In this document: positions 54,136 through 63,922 of the stretch, one piece after another | Layout of the letters: each line of letters opens with the position of its first letter | Position numbering within the stretch: position 1 is the first letter of the stretch | Assembly: GCF_009754945.1 (NCBI RefSeq) | Contig: NZ_WPIN01000003.1 | Span: 558,001-622,000, forward strand | Reading direction: 5' to 3' | DNA: 64,000 nt | Source: Spirosoma arboris | GTDB lineage: Bacteria; Bacteroidota; Bacteroidia; Cytophagales; Spirosomataceae | Notes under the pieces: generated by a model | Told to the model about the DNA's origin: nothing | The model's input: the letters and a program-made list of their open reading frames with translations, nothing else | Database searches by the model: none | Translations under genes and position numbers: made by a program

Positions 54136-54435
54136 TCATTTGCAAATGTTTAAAGCCCTTTTGAGTTTATACCACGCTGTTGGCAAAAGGGCTACCAGAA
54201 TAAATAATACGAATCCGACTGGCATTGACCAGAACGGCAGACTTATCCACCACCAAGACCAATTGATCAAAGCTGTTTGCTTTAGAATCAACAACAAAAA
54301 GGAAATTGTTATCATAACTGCATATGCAGTCACTATAAATCGGACTGGGAATTCTGGAGCGGGCCCTAATTCCTGATCGTATATTTCCGGCATTTCTGAC
54401 CTTTTTTCGTCTTCAGGCCTATTGTGATCAGACAT
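54136..54435 (-). CDS. small membrane protein of unknown function
   Basis: 99 residues: an acidic, charged N-terminus of about 30 residues (MSDHNRPEDEKRSEMPEIY), then two hydrophobic helices (about 32-50 and 62-87). No family recognised. It has good base use relative to neighbours. Confidence 0.55.
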   Translation of the reverse strand: MSDHNRPEDEKRSEMPEIYDQELGPAPEFPVRFIVTAYAVMITISFLLLILKQTALINWSWWWISLPFWSMPVGFVLFILVALLPTAWYKLKRALNICK

Positions 54436-54715
54436 AACCAGTTCTTACTTGGGTAAAGCCATTAGCGTAGCCTTGGGCTAGGTAGTAGTGTGGTTTCCAG
54501 TAGTAATAAGACACTTTATTACCATGAAATAATTACATAACCAAGGGACAACTCGCTAATAACATGCAGTTCTCGATAGGAATGCGATCATGTATTTCTA
54601 CATAGCCAATTATTGTAAAATGCTTAGAAGACAAGAAAACTACAGATTCTTAAGTTAGAACTATAGACCAGTGAGATAGGTAGAGAAGATATAAACTAGA
54701 CAACTGTTTAGTTTA

Positions 54716-54949
54716 TCAGGATTCTCGAATGACCTGCACTGTTTCACTGGTTCCATCTACTTCGAGTATATAGACTCCCGATTCATATATAACTCTTGCT
54801 CGAGGACTATGGGCATAGTAATAAAGGTATTTAGGCTCATTCTGTAGCCAACTCACGCCATTTAAAAAGGTAAATCGAGTGAGTTGCGTTCTAAACCCCC
54901 TGAATGGACCATTTAATTTGCCTACCTGAACCACCATTTGAGCATTCAT
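54716..54949 (-). CDS. possible short protein of unknown function
   Basis: 77 residues beginning MNAQMVVQVGKLNGPFRGFR and ending GVYILEVDGTSETVQVIRES; the end resembles the final strand of T9SS-type C-terminal domains (VYILEV-like), so this may be a relic of a larger exoprotein. The reading frame is short and lone; it may not be expressed. Confidence 0.35.
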   Translation of the reverse strand: MNAQMVVQVGKLNGPFRGFRTQLTRFTFLNGVSWLQNEPKYLYYYAHSPRARVIYESGVYILEVDGTSETVQVIRES

Positions 54950-55208
54950 ACATAAGCCATCAAAAATCTACCCTCCAATTGTTTGATTTGTTCTGGAAGA
55001 GTGCGCGTTATAAGAAAAGCGAACCGACTGTGCTCAACTAACTTAGAAAAAGTAGCTAGGTGTTTATAAGAATGAGGTAATGGCCTTAAAACTCCAGATA
55101 ATATTTTCGCTATTATTCAATCTACTTATGTATTAATGTTCAAATATACTTAATTTGGTTGTCAGATTAAGTTACTTTTTCTACTCAACCAAATACCTGT
55201 ACTTTATC

Positions 55209-58200
55209 ATGAATAAATTGTGTATATTTATAAAATATAAATTTCCGCTAGTTTACCTAGCATACAGTATACTGTCCGTTTTAATCAGCTTGGCTACACA
55301 ACCTGTTTGGGGACAGACCACTTACTATGTGGCTAGTAATGGGAGTGACGCCAATAATGGCAAATCGGCAACCAGCCCATTTCAGAACCTGGCCAAAATT
55401 AATAGTCTTCCTCTGCAAGCGGGCGATGTAGTGCTATTCCGTCGGGGTGATACATTTCGGGGAACTCTGCAACTCACTGAGTCAGGCTCAGCCAGCAGTC
55501 CTATCGTCATTGATGCCTACGGGTCCGGAAACAAACCCATCCTATCTGGCGCAATACCCATTACAAACTGGACCAGTATTGGCACTAATATCTGGCAGGC
55601 CAGTTGCCCTACTTGTGGCGACCAGGTTACGGGACTCTATAGAGATAATACATCCCTACCGCTAGGGCGCTACCCTAACCTGGATGCCACTAACAAAGGG
55701 TACCTAACCGTACAATCGCATGTGGGCAAAACACAGCTCACCAGCCAGCAAGCTTTATCAACCAACTGGACAGGTGGAGAAGCCGTATTTCGGCCAGTTC
55801 AGTGGATCTTAAATCGGTCTAAAATTACGGGACGGAGTGGCAACACCTTAACATTAGACGGTTCCGGCAACTATGATATAGCTAATAACTGGGGCTACTT
55901 TATTCAGAATCACCCCGCTACCCTTGATCAAAATGGTGAGTGGTATTATAACCCAACCAATAAAACCATTCAACTCTACAACAGCCAGGCCAATCCTAAT
56001 AGTCAGCAAATTGCAGCTACGGCATTTGCCCAGGCTGTTAATCTAGCAAGCGTATCGTTCGTAACTATACGTAACATACAGATTTCTCAGTCACTGAATA
56101 CTGGACTACTGGCTACGAATAGTTCTAATCTTGTGATTACCAATAATGACATTACTCAATCGGGGGAGGACGGCATTCTTATTCAGGGAAGTGGCCAGCA
56201 GATACTAGTAGAAGGTAATCGGATCGAAGAAGTCAATAACAACGGAGTTAACATTGCGGATTATCAGAATGTCACTTTTCGAGGTAATACTGTTCGGAGT
56301 ATTGGTCTCCTGCCGGGCAGGGGTAAAAGTGGCGATGGCAATTATGTCGGGTTCCAATCGAAATCCACTGCCAACACACTAATTGAGAATAATGTATTGG
56401 ACAATATTGGCTATAATGCGCTTAACTTTTCAACCAATACGACCATTCAGCGTAACCAAATCAGTAATTTTTGCCTGATCAAAAGCGATGGAAGCGGTTT
56501 ATATATCTGGAATGGAAATCAGCAGGCATTGACCAACATTCGTCTGCTCTCAAACATCGTTTTTAATGGCATTGGCGCCCCGGAAGGGTCACCAAGTGGT
56601 ACGCCTACCGCAGCCAATGGAATCTATCTCGACGACTGTACTACCAATATTGAAGTAAGGGATAATACAGTTTATAACTGTAAGGGGGCAGGGATATACC
56701 TGCATGGATCATCAACCATTACGATAACCGGAAATACTGTTTATAATAACAGCGAAACACAGCTATCCATCAAAAGTGCCAATAGTTGTCAGCCACGTAC
56801 CAATGTTATTCAGAACAATATTTTTGTGAGTCGGTCAACCGATCAGTACACGGCTAAATATGAATCGAGCCAAAATGACTTAGCTAGTTATGGTCAGTTT
56901 GACAATAACGTATATGCCCGGCCATTTGACGATAATCTTAAGATATTTGCTGTCTACAACAACACGACTGGCGCTTCCCTTTCGCTGGCGCAGTGGCAAA
57001 GTAAATACGGAAAAGACCCCAATTCAGCCAATAGCCCCGTAACCTACACATCTGGCAACCCCGACGACTATATCAAACTTTTTGCTAACCCGACAGCCAA
57101 CGCCAGTCAGGTTACCTTGGATGGTACGTATCGAGACGCGCGAAACGTGGTGTACACAGGTCAGGTAACGGTACCCGCTTTTTCATCGGTGCTCTTGCTG
57201 AAAGACATTACCCCGCCTGTAACGCTACGGACGCCTGAGAATCCAGCCAACACTGTTGCTGGACTAGACTATAAGTACTACGAAAATTCCTGGAGCAGCC
57301 TACCTGATTTTACGGCGCTTACACCTGTCAAATCTGGAACCACGACTACAGTTAGTTTGTCTGTGCGTAGTCGGGATTCGAGTTACGGTCTCCGTTTTAC
57401 GGGTTACATCAGCGTACCAACCGATGGAGTCTATACCTTTTACACCAATTCGGATGATGGTAGCAAGCTTCTAATTGGCACTACAGAAGTGGTTAATAAT
57501 GATGGCGGTCATAGTGAACAGGAGCGTTCAGGTACTATTGGGTTAAAAGCTGGCGTACACGCCATCACCGTGGTTTATTTTCAGAGCACTGGCAATCAGG
57601 TTCTTTCGGTTAGTTATAGTGGACCAAGTATTAATAAGCAAGTAATTCCTGACGCGTCTTTTCGTCGGATAGCTACTGTTGCCCCTCCTGACCAGCCATC
57701 TAGTGTGCGAGCTTACTCAATGGCCAAAGATGCGCAGAAGACCTCTCAAATTACCACCCGGGTTGAACTGCGCAACGAGGGTAACACTACCATCACCAGA
57801 CAGGATTTGAGTGTGCGTTACTGGTTCACTTCTGACAACGGTCAACTAGCCAAAGTCTATGTAGATTACGCAGCTATTGGGAGTTCCAACGTGCAGGCCA
57901 AGGTTGTCCAAATCAGTTCGGTAACGGGGGCCGATAGTTATGTGGAGTTAAAACTGTTGGGCACTACGACGTTGGCTCCAGCAGCCAGTTTGGGGGCGAT
58001 TGACTTCCGGTTAGTGCGTTCGGACTATGGCTTATTTGACCAAAGCAATGACTACTCCTACGTAGGTAACTTTGGCAACGTGCTCTTGAATCCCCGTGTT
58101 TGCGTGTACCTGAAGGGCGTGCTGGTCTATGGCACTCCTCCAACGGGAGCCTCGGGTCGGTTGGCAGCCACTGAGGAGTCGCCCGCGGAACTCCAGGTTC

Positions 58201-58442
58201 GGGTATTGGGTAACCCCGTGGTGGGCTCTTCGGCCCAGATCGAGATTAGTGGGGTAAGTGGTCAACGAGTAGAGGTTGGGGTAGTGGATTCACAGGGCCG
58301 TCGCTGGCATCAGCAAACCATCCCGCAGGCGAGTTTGATTGATCAACTAAGTGTGCCATTGAGTAATAGTCGCGGTCTGCTCTTGTTGCAGGTAAGCAGT
58401 GAGGGGCAGTCTCAAACGATCAAAATGATCAAGCCCGAATAA
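55209..58442 (+). CDS. secreted beta-helix protein with PA14, CBM3-like and T9SS sorting domains
   Basis: 1077 residues from the Met at 55209 (the wider frame starts 18 codons earlier). A signal peptide ends TQPVWGQ. The beta-helix (about 35-530) starts TTYYVASNGSDANNGKS and DVVLFRRGDTFRGTL. PA14-like features include GLRFTGYISVPTDGVYTFYT and a YFQSTGNQVLSVSYSGPS region (about 690-815). A CBM3-like domain (about 835-985) includes TRVELRNEGNTTITRQDLSV and LRYWFT-type strands. The C-terminus, QSQTIKMIKP, is a T9SS type A sorting signal. It points to plant-like polysaccharide binding or cutting. Confidence 0.85.
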   Translation: MNKLCIFIKYKFPLVYLAYSILSVLISLATQPVWGQTTYYVASNGSDANNGKSATSPFQNLAKINSLPLQAGDVVLFRRGDTFRGTLQLTESGSASSPIVIDAYGSGNKPILSGAIPITNWTSIGTNIWQASCPTCGDQVTGLYRDNTSLPLGRYPNLDATNKGYLTVQSHVGKTQLTSQQALSTNWTGGEAVFRPVQWILNRSKITGRSGNTLTLDGSGNYDIANNWGYFIQNHPATLDQNGEWYYNPTNKTIQLYNSQANPNSQQIAATAFAQAVNLASVSFVTIRNIQISQSLNTGLLATNSSNLVITNNDITQSGEDGILIQGSGQQILVEGNRIEEVNNNGVNIADYQNVTFRGNTVRSIGLLPGRGKSGDGNYVGFQSKSTANTLIENNVLDNIGYNALNFSTNTTIQRNQISNFCLIKSDGSGLYIWNGNQQALTNIRLLSNIVFNGIGAPEGSPSGTPTAANGIYLDDCTTNIEVRDNTVYNCKGAGIYLHGSSTITITGNTVYNNSETQLSIKSANSCQPRTNVIQNNIFVSRSTDQYTAKYESSQNDLASYGQFDNNVYARPFDDNLKIFAVYNNTTGASLSLAQWQSKYGKDPNSANSPVTYTSGNPDDYIKLFANPTANASQVTLDGTYRDARNVVYTGQVTVPAFSSVLLLKDITPPVTLRTPENPANTVAGLDYKYYENSWSSLPDFTALTPVKSGTTTTVSLSVRSRDSSYGLRFTGYISVPTDGVYTFYTNSDDGSKLLIGTTEVVNNDGGHSEQERSGTIGLKAGVHAITVVYFQSTGNQVLSVSYSGPSINKQVIPDASFRRIATVAPPDQPSSVRAYSMAKDAQKTSQITTRVELRNEGNTTITRQDLSVRYWFTSDNGQLAKVYVDYAAIGSSNVQAKVVQISSVTGADSYVELKLLGTTTLAPAASLGAIDFRLVRSDYGLFDQSNDYSYVGNFGNVLLNPRVCVYLKGVLVYGTPPTGASGRLAATEESPAELQVRVLGNPVVGSSAQIEISGVSGQRVEVGVVDSQGRRWHQQTIPQASLIDQLSVPLSNSRGLLLLQVSSEGQSQTIKMIKPE

Positions 58443-58456
58443 ATAAAACTTCAAGC

Positions 58457-61400
58457 TTATTGGTTGAATTTCATAAGTTTCACGACTCGCTGTTCGCCGG
58501 TTTTATACTGAACGAGTAGCAGATAATAGGCGTCTGGTAAAGATTGACCAAACCGAATTGTTTGCCCCCTGTGAACAACGTCTAGTTTTAACCGTTCTCG
58601 ACCAAGCAAATCAACGATTCGGATAGTCGACACATCATCATCGGCCGTAAATGTGAACTCATCCGTTGTTGGATTTGGATAGATCTTGCCCCGTTCAGTT
58701 GGCAACACAGGATCTAGGGCTGTTACTATGTCAGTGTTTGGTGTTTCGCCGGGAGCTAGTTCCCGAACTAGCAATGTGATCGAATCCTGATCATCTTCCC
58801 CGTCGCCTATACCCGAATCGGGTGTGCTGTCTGGGTCAGCAAAAGTAGTTGCTATAACCTGGGCTGCTAGTGTATAACTTCCCATAGCCGTCACCTTAAC
58901 CCGAAACACATAAGTCGTATCGGTAAGCAGTTGCTGCACTGCGCCGGTTAGCAAACTATCACCAGACAATAAACTCCTGCCGCTCAACAAAGACAAACTA
59001 GCCGGCAATTGGCAGGTCCAATTTACTTGCTCTGAAACAATGTTCCGGTTGGCTCCTTCCTGATGCAGCGATAAAGACAGTGAGACAATATCACCCACTT
59101 TTAGTGATTGCCGGTCAGTCCGTAACGAAAGACTAACATCAACTGCGGGGGCAAGATCACGTAATAGAACAACTGAGGAAAACGGCTTTACAGCAACCTG
59201 CTGCGTATAATAATGGTTTTTAACGTCTCGATAAGGGCTATTTATAGTTACTATACTATCCGTAGTCGTTGGGTTGTAAACTATTCGAATAAAGTCATCA
59301 GGATTGACAGTCTCTATAATTGCTTCCTGAAGAGAAATAGTATTGAGGCTCACTGGCGGCCCGCCTTCACTCAGTTGAAAGGTAAGCAAGGCATCTGCTT
59401 CATCGGCTGATGGTGTGAAGGCAAACTCAAAACTTTTAGGTGTCGAACGGACTAGAAACTCATATCGGCGTGTCAAGTCCTGATAGGGAGACTGTCGCTG
59501 GCGTATGAACACGGACACCGTTTTATCGGTGGATGAGGCCGCATCAAAACGGATTAAGTAACTTTTCGTTTTCGTAACCGACTGAATTTGCTTGTACGCC
59601 AGCATATACGAATCTTTCTGAGAGGATGGCTGAGAAAATTGCAGAACCAAGCTACCCGCTCCCAAGGATTGATTTGTATTGCTCCATTTCGCCTGCCCGT
59701 TTCCATATAGACTCCAGGTTTCCCATGCTTCCTGATTGTGCTCATACGAACTATTAACCAGTTTGTTAGCGCTAAGGGCTTTAATCGTATATTCCTTGTA
59801 TGCAATGGGACTACTTTTAGACGTCAAATCCTGGCCGAATTGGGTTTGCCATTGCGGAAGGCTCAGATCGGCAACTACGTTATTATTATAAACAGCCCGA
59901 ATGGTCGATACGTCATAGAATGGTCGCGCATAATAATTATGCCCCATCATCCCAAAACCTGACAAATTATTCGAACTGGAGATATAGCCTGAAACCCCTT
60001 GTTGAGGAGTTTTGGCTACTAGTACATTTCGTTGCAGATTATTTTCCCGAGTTATACATGTTTCACTGGATTGATATAGAATAAGCTGAGACAAACTATT
60101 ATCAAAACAAGTGTTACGGGTTACGTTGACATTGTTAATCGAATGCATATAAATGCCAAGTCCATTACAGCCAAAAATTGTATTTTCGACTAAATTGGCC
60201 TCTTCAACACAGTCATCTAAATAGATACCATGGGCACCACTTAATACAGTACCTGATAAACCGCCAAAAGTCCCGACTCCTTTCTGAATAATGTTCGACT
60301 CAATGCGAATCGTGTGCATGGGCAACTGCGCCCCATTCCAAAGATAAATGCCCCCCCCGTCACTTTTTGTCATACAAAAATTCGAGAGTTGATTTTGCCG
60401 AAAAATGGTATTGGTGCCTATATTAAACCCATGGTAACCTGTACTATCCAGTACATTATTTTCGATTAATACATTATCTGCTGCCGACGACTGAAAACCG
60501 GTAAACTGGCCATCGCCACTTCGCCCACGGCCTGGTACAATGCCAATGTGCCGAATTGTACTCCGTCGAAATGTGAAGTTCTGATAGGCTCCAATGAGTA
60601 ATCCGTTATTGTTGCAATTCGTGATTGTACACCTATCGATCAGAATCGTATTCCCTACCCCCTGGACTGTAATACCATCTTCACCTGCATCTGTAAAGTC
60701 ATCGTTGGTCAGAACGATAGATGATACATTCTCTGCAAATAAATTTGTTGTTCGAGCCTGCGTGATATGTAGATTCTGAATCGTGATAAATGACGCATTA
60801 GCTATATCAATGGCCCGGTCGGCAGTAGTGGCTGTTATCGTCTTATCATTAGGATTTCCCTGGTCATAATAAAGTTGAACTGTAGCTTTGACGGGATCGT
60901 AATACCACTCACCATTTTGATCAAGGGTAGCTGGGTGATTCTGGATATAATAGCCCCAATTATCGGTTAATCCATAACTTGACGAATTCGCGAGTGTGAG
61001 CGTATTCCCGATCTGCCCGGTTATTTTAGCCCGATCTATAATCCAGTAAGCGGGAAATAATACGGCCTCAGCTCCTGTCCAGTTAATGGTGAGCGGTTCC
61101 TTACTGGTCAACTGCGTTGTTCCCACATGCGATTGCACGGTTGAACTACCTCGATTAGGCGCATCGGCATTTGGGTATCGTCCCAGCGGTAAAGCCAATC
61201 CATTTGCATATATGCCTGTAACCTGATCATCACAAGTAGAACAATCTGCCTGCCAACGATTTGTACCCGCTTTGCTCCAATTACCCAATGGTTCCGATCC
61301 AGCCAAAATAGGTTTATTCCCGCTTCCATAGGCATCAAAATGAATACCATGTTCCTTACTCCCCGATTGTCTGATCCGCAAGGTTCCCCGAAATGTATCG

Positions 61401-61624
61401 CCCCGGCGAAACAGAACCGAATCGCCCGCTTGCAGTATCAACCTGTTAACTCGACTCAGGCTCTGAAAAGGAGTGCTAATTGATCGGCCATTGTTTATGT
61501 CGATCCCGTTACTGGCAACATAGTAAGTGGTTTGGGCAAGGCTGATCGATACGGTCAAAAAAAACGAAAGTAGTAACTCGTAAAAGATCAATCCCCTTTT
61601 ACGTCCACATAACCTTGGAAGCAT
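58457..61624 (-). CDS. secreted beta-helix protein with DUF11-like domain and T9SS sorting domain
   Basis: 1055 residues from the Met at 61624, which starts MLPRLCGRKRGLIFYELLLS; the longer frame adds 22 residues that overlap the response regulator gene. A signal peptide precedes TTYYVASNGIDINNGRSIST. The beta-helix region extends to about 550 and a carbohydrate-binding-like part follows (about 640-800). One DUF11-like domain ends GIGDGEDDQD. The C-terminal IYPNPTTDEFTFTADDDV and FGQSLPDAYYLL region is a typical T9SS type A signal. It is two bases from the response regulator stop, so translation may be coupled. Confidence 0.85.
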   Translation of the reverse strand: MLPRLCGRKRGLIFYELLLSFFLTVSISLAQTTYYVASNGIDINNGRSISTPFQSLSRVNRLILQAGDSVLFRRGDTFRGTLRIRQSGSKEHGIHFDAYGSGNKPILAGSEPLGNWSKAGTNRWQADCSTCDDQVTGIYANGLALPLGRYPNADAPNRGSSTVQSHVGTTQLTSKEPLTINWTGAEAVLFPAYWIIDRAKITGQIGNTLTLANSSSYGLTDNWGYYIQNHPATLDQNGEWYYDPVKATVQLYYDQGNPNDKTITATTADRAIDIANASFITIQNLHITQARTTNLFAENVSSIVLTNDDFTDAGEDGITVQGVGNTILIDRCTITNCNNNGLLIGAYQNFTFRRSTIRHIGIVPGRGRSGDGQFTGFQSSAADNVLIENNVLDSTGYHGFNIGTNTIFRQNQLSNFCMTKSDGGGIYLWNGAQLPMHTIRIESNIIQKGVGTFGGLSGTVLSGAHGIYLDDCVEEANLVENTIFGCNGLGIYMHSINNVNVTRNTCFDNSLSQLILYQSSETCITRENNLQRNVLVAKTPQQGVSGYISSSNNLSGFGMMGHNYYARPFYDVSTIRAVYNNNVVADLSLPQWQTQFGQDLTSKSSPIAYKEYTIKALSANKLVNSSYEHNQEAWETWSLYGNGQAKWSNTNQSLGAGSLVLQFSQPSSQKDSYMLAYKQIQSVTKTKSYLIRFDAASSTDKTVSVFIRQRQSPYQDLTRRYEFLVRSTPKSFEFAFTPSADEADALLTFQLSEGGPPVSLNTISLQEAIIETVNPDDFIRIVYNPTTTDSIVTINSPYRDVKNHYYTQQVAVKPFSSVVLLRDLAPAVDVSLSLRTDRQSLKVGDIVSLSLSLHQEGANRNIVSEQVNWTCQLPASLSLLSGRSLLSGDSLLTGAVQQLLTDTTYVFRVKVTAMGSYTLAAQVIATTFADPDSTPDSGIGDGEDDQDSITLLVRELAPGETPNTDIVTALDPVLPTERGKIYPNPTTDEFTFTADDDVSTIRIVDLLGRERLKLDVVHRGQTIRFGQSLPDAYYLLLVQYKTGEQRVVKLMKFNQ

Positions 61625-61626
61625 AC

Positions 61627-62094
61627 CTATTGAGCGCGTAAAGGTAGTTTGACGATTTCCCACCAATATCGCCGGAAACTGTAAAAGCAATTCAACCAGT
61701 CATGATAATTACCAGGCTTGACAATGTAGGAGGCAGCACTAAAAGAGTAAGCTATAGCTATATCTTCGTCAGATGGAGAAACGCTCAATACAATGACCGG
61801 CGGTTTTCGATAAAAAGTATGATTTTTAATGAATTCCAGAATAGTTATTCCATCTTCTCGCCGAGGTAAGTACAAATCGGCTAAAACCAACCGGGGAAAT
61901 TTAACTGGATCAACAGCGTGGGTTTCCAAATAAGCTATTGCTTGAGCGGTGTTATTCATCCACACAGGTGCTACCTCGGGAAAGCTTTGCGTTAGGCAAG
62001 CTCGAATAATAAGCCATTGATCCGCATTATCCTCAATAACCAGAATTGGAACTGGGGCCGTCTTTCGACGTCGAGGAGTTGAAAGTTTACTCAT
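61627..62094 (-). CDS. single-domain response regulator
   Basis: 155 residues, receiver domain only (about 15-140). ILVIEDNADQ holds the acidic pocket, the phospho-Asp is Asp73 in LADLYLP, and the Lys is in YIVKPG near residue 125. There is no output domain. The N-terminus (MSKLSTPRRRKTAPVP) is basic. The next gene in the same direction is a beta-helix exoprotein two bases later. A regulatory link is suggested but not shown. No kinase is nearby. Confidence 0.88.
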   Translation of the reverse strand: MSKLSTPRRRKTAPVPILVIEDNADQWLIIRACLTQSFPEVAPVWMNNTAQAIAYLETHAVDPVKFPRLVLADLYLPRREDGITILEFIKNHTFYRKPPVIVLSVSPSDEDIAIAYSFSAASYIVKPGNYHDWLNCFYSFRRYWWEIVKLPLRAQ

Positions 62095-62161
62095 TTAGTT
62101 CACTGGGGGAAAAGTAAGAACGAAGTTGAATTTGTGGAGTGTGCGCAACCGCTTAGGTTAT

Positions 62162-63004
62162 TTAGATTTTATTCAGCTCCCGTTCCAACTCACTTTCCTC
62201 CGTTGATGGATTAATACTGTTATCTCCAGTATCAGAATTACGCTGATTAGTAAGTTTTTTGTTTGTAAATGATTTATCAATATTACTATGCGATCTAACC
62301 ATCCGCTGTGAGGTATCCGGCAAGTTGGAGATCGACTTTGTACTAGCTTGATTCCTTGAGATTACTACCGTTGCTTTTTTCAGAAGGGGATTCATCCGTT
62401 TCTGTTTAACAACCTTCTTCTTATTGAGAGTAGCTTCTGTTTGTGCACTAAGAACGATTGCATTCTTTGGTGTTACAGACAGGCTTTTTGCTTCATCCTG
62501 GCAAATTGTTGGGAATAGTTCGCAACGATTGCTGTAGCCTAGATAACCTAATGTCCCTGCTATAATTAGCGTCAGCAAGCTTAATCCCAGTTTTGTTGCC
62601 ATTGGTACGACTCGATTTTGCGCTGATCGAATGCCAGCTAGTCGAGATGTCCGCAACACAGGTAAAAAATATGAACTACGTCCATTTAGTGCAATCGTTT
62701 CATAGGCATCGCCAGTTTTAATGGTGAGCTGGCCCGTATGTGAACCCATTTTCTGAACTAAATATCGGACATGCACATAGGTGCCTACTACAGCGGGTGT
62801 AAGCGTTAGCGTAGGAGCAAAATTTGGGTGGCTATCACTCGCTAATTGAAAATGCTCGGGTGCATCTGTAGAGAGTGTTATAGGCTTATCACTCTGTTGA
62901 AACCAAACAGTTATGATCTTAAAGCTGGGACTTCCGGGTAATGTCGGGGAAAACGTCAGAGCAGGTTGATTAATCGTTAATGCAGTCGTCTGCAACTGTT
63001 CCAT
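62162..63004 (-). CDS. Ig-like membrane protein of unknown function
   Basis: 280 residues from the Met at 63004 (MEQLQTTALTINQPALTF); the wider frame upstream is not favoured. The N-terminal 110 residues resemble an Ig/immunoglobulin-like sandwich (LSTDAPEHFQLASDSHPNFA, VGTYVHVRYLVQKMGSHTGQ, ETIALNGRSS). One transmembrane helix lies at about 137-155 (LGLSLLTLIIAGTLGYLGY), followed by a Lys/Asn/Ser-rich tail. It is divergent from the LytTR gene. Confidence 0.6.
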   Translation of the reverse strand: MEQLQTTALTINQPALTFSPTLPGSPSFKIITVWFQQSDKPITLSTDAPEHFQLASDSHPNFAPTLTLTPAVVGTYVHVRYLVQKMGSHTGQLTIKTGDAYETIALNGRSSYFLPVLRTSRLAGIRSAQNRVVPMATKLGLSLLTLIIAGTLGYLGYSNRCELFPTICQDEAKSLSVTPKNAIVLSAQTEATLNKKKVVKQKRMNPLLKKATVVISRNQASTKSISNLPDTSQRMVRSHSNIDKSFTNKKLTNQRNSDTGDNSINPSTEESELERELNKI

Positions 63005-63228
63005 ATTATGGGTATAATAATAACAATGGTTAATAGAACTGTTTTGCCAAGATTGGCCTGGGTCTATTTTCACAATAGCATACTTAACAAGCATTAGCTT
63101 TATTAAGTATCTGTATATCAATTCATTTAAGCGAAATGATGAGGCAATGGGCGGTTTGCATACTCTTTCCCAACAAAACCAAATATATTCTGTAACCGTA
63201 CATACAAATAGCACCAAATAAGATACAT

Positions 63229-63576
63229 ATGAATACTATCCAGTTGGTAGGTCACCCCGAGCCAGTGCTCATCAATTCAATTGTCTGGCTGGAAGGAGAA
63301 GCAAATTATACTCGGGTACATTATCTGGCCGGCCCTTTTGCAATCGTTACACAGCCACTCCATTGGTTTGAGCAAAACATCGATTTTATCCGTGTACATC
63401 GCTCAGCCATTATCAATCCAATGTACGTCCAAGAGTTCGGTCAGAAACGAGGCCGATCGGGATGGATTCGCTTGATTAACGGTAAGGTTATACCCGTTTC
63501 ACGTACGCGGCTTGAACAGACAGAAACCAGACTTGTACAGGTTAATAGTCACCTGCAACTGGACAATAACCTCTAA
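63229..63576 (+). CDS. LytTR DNA-binding regulator
   Basis: 115 residues, a lone LytTR domain: INSIVWLEGEANYTRVHY, HWFEQNIDFIRVHRSAIINP and GKVIPVSRTRLEQTETRL are the usual landmarks. There is no receiver domain, so it may need a partner such as the single-domain response regulator at 61627. It could act on the divergent gene or the nearby exoprotein genes. Confidence 0.9.
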   Translation: MNTIQLVGHPEPVLINSIVWLEGEANYTRVHYLAGPFAIVTQPLHWFEQNIDFIRVHRSAIINPMYVQEFGQKRGRSGWIRLINGKVIPVSRTRLEQTETRLVQVNSHLQLDNNL

Positions 63577-63922
63577 CTAAGTACCTAATTATCGTTTAAA
63601 TGGCGGTGTTTTTATTGTAAAGGTTGGCTGTTCTGATTGCCTCATTGATTAACCATTACCAGTCTAATCGAATTTCAGGTGCCTTAAAAGAGCCATCCTT
63701 TACAAAGATACTTCCTTCCTATGCAGCATAGATAGTTAATTTCCAAGCTGGTATTAGTTGGAAAATTTATATTTTACACAATATAAGTTCAATAAATTTG
63801 TTACTGTTAAGTATTTATCATAAATAAATAGTAATCAAAATATTATTAAATAATACAAATTGCCACTTATTAGTTAAAAATATAAACAAAGCAGTCTGTT
63901 CTTCTTTTTTTTCTTCAGAAGC
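63577..63922. other. gene-free AT-rich spacer after the LytTR gene
   Basis: About 345 bases, very AT-rich from 63720 to 63900 with TTTATATTTTAC and TAAATAATAC words. I see no gene, RNA or clear hairpin. It may hold the end of the LytTR transcript and regulatory DNA of neither known gene. Confidence 0.4.
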
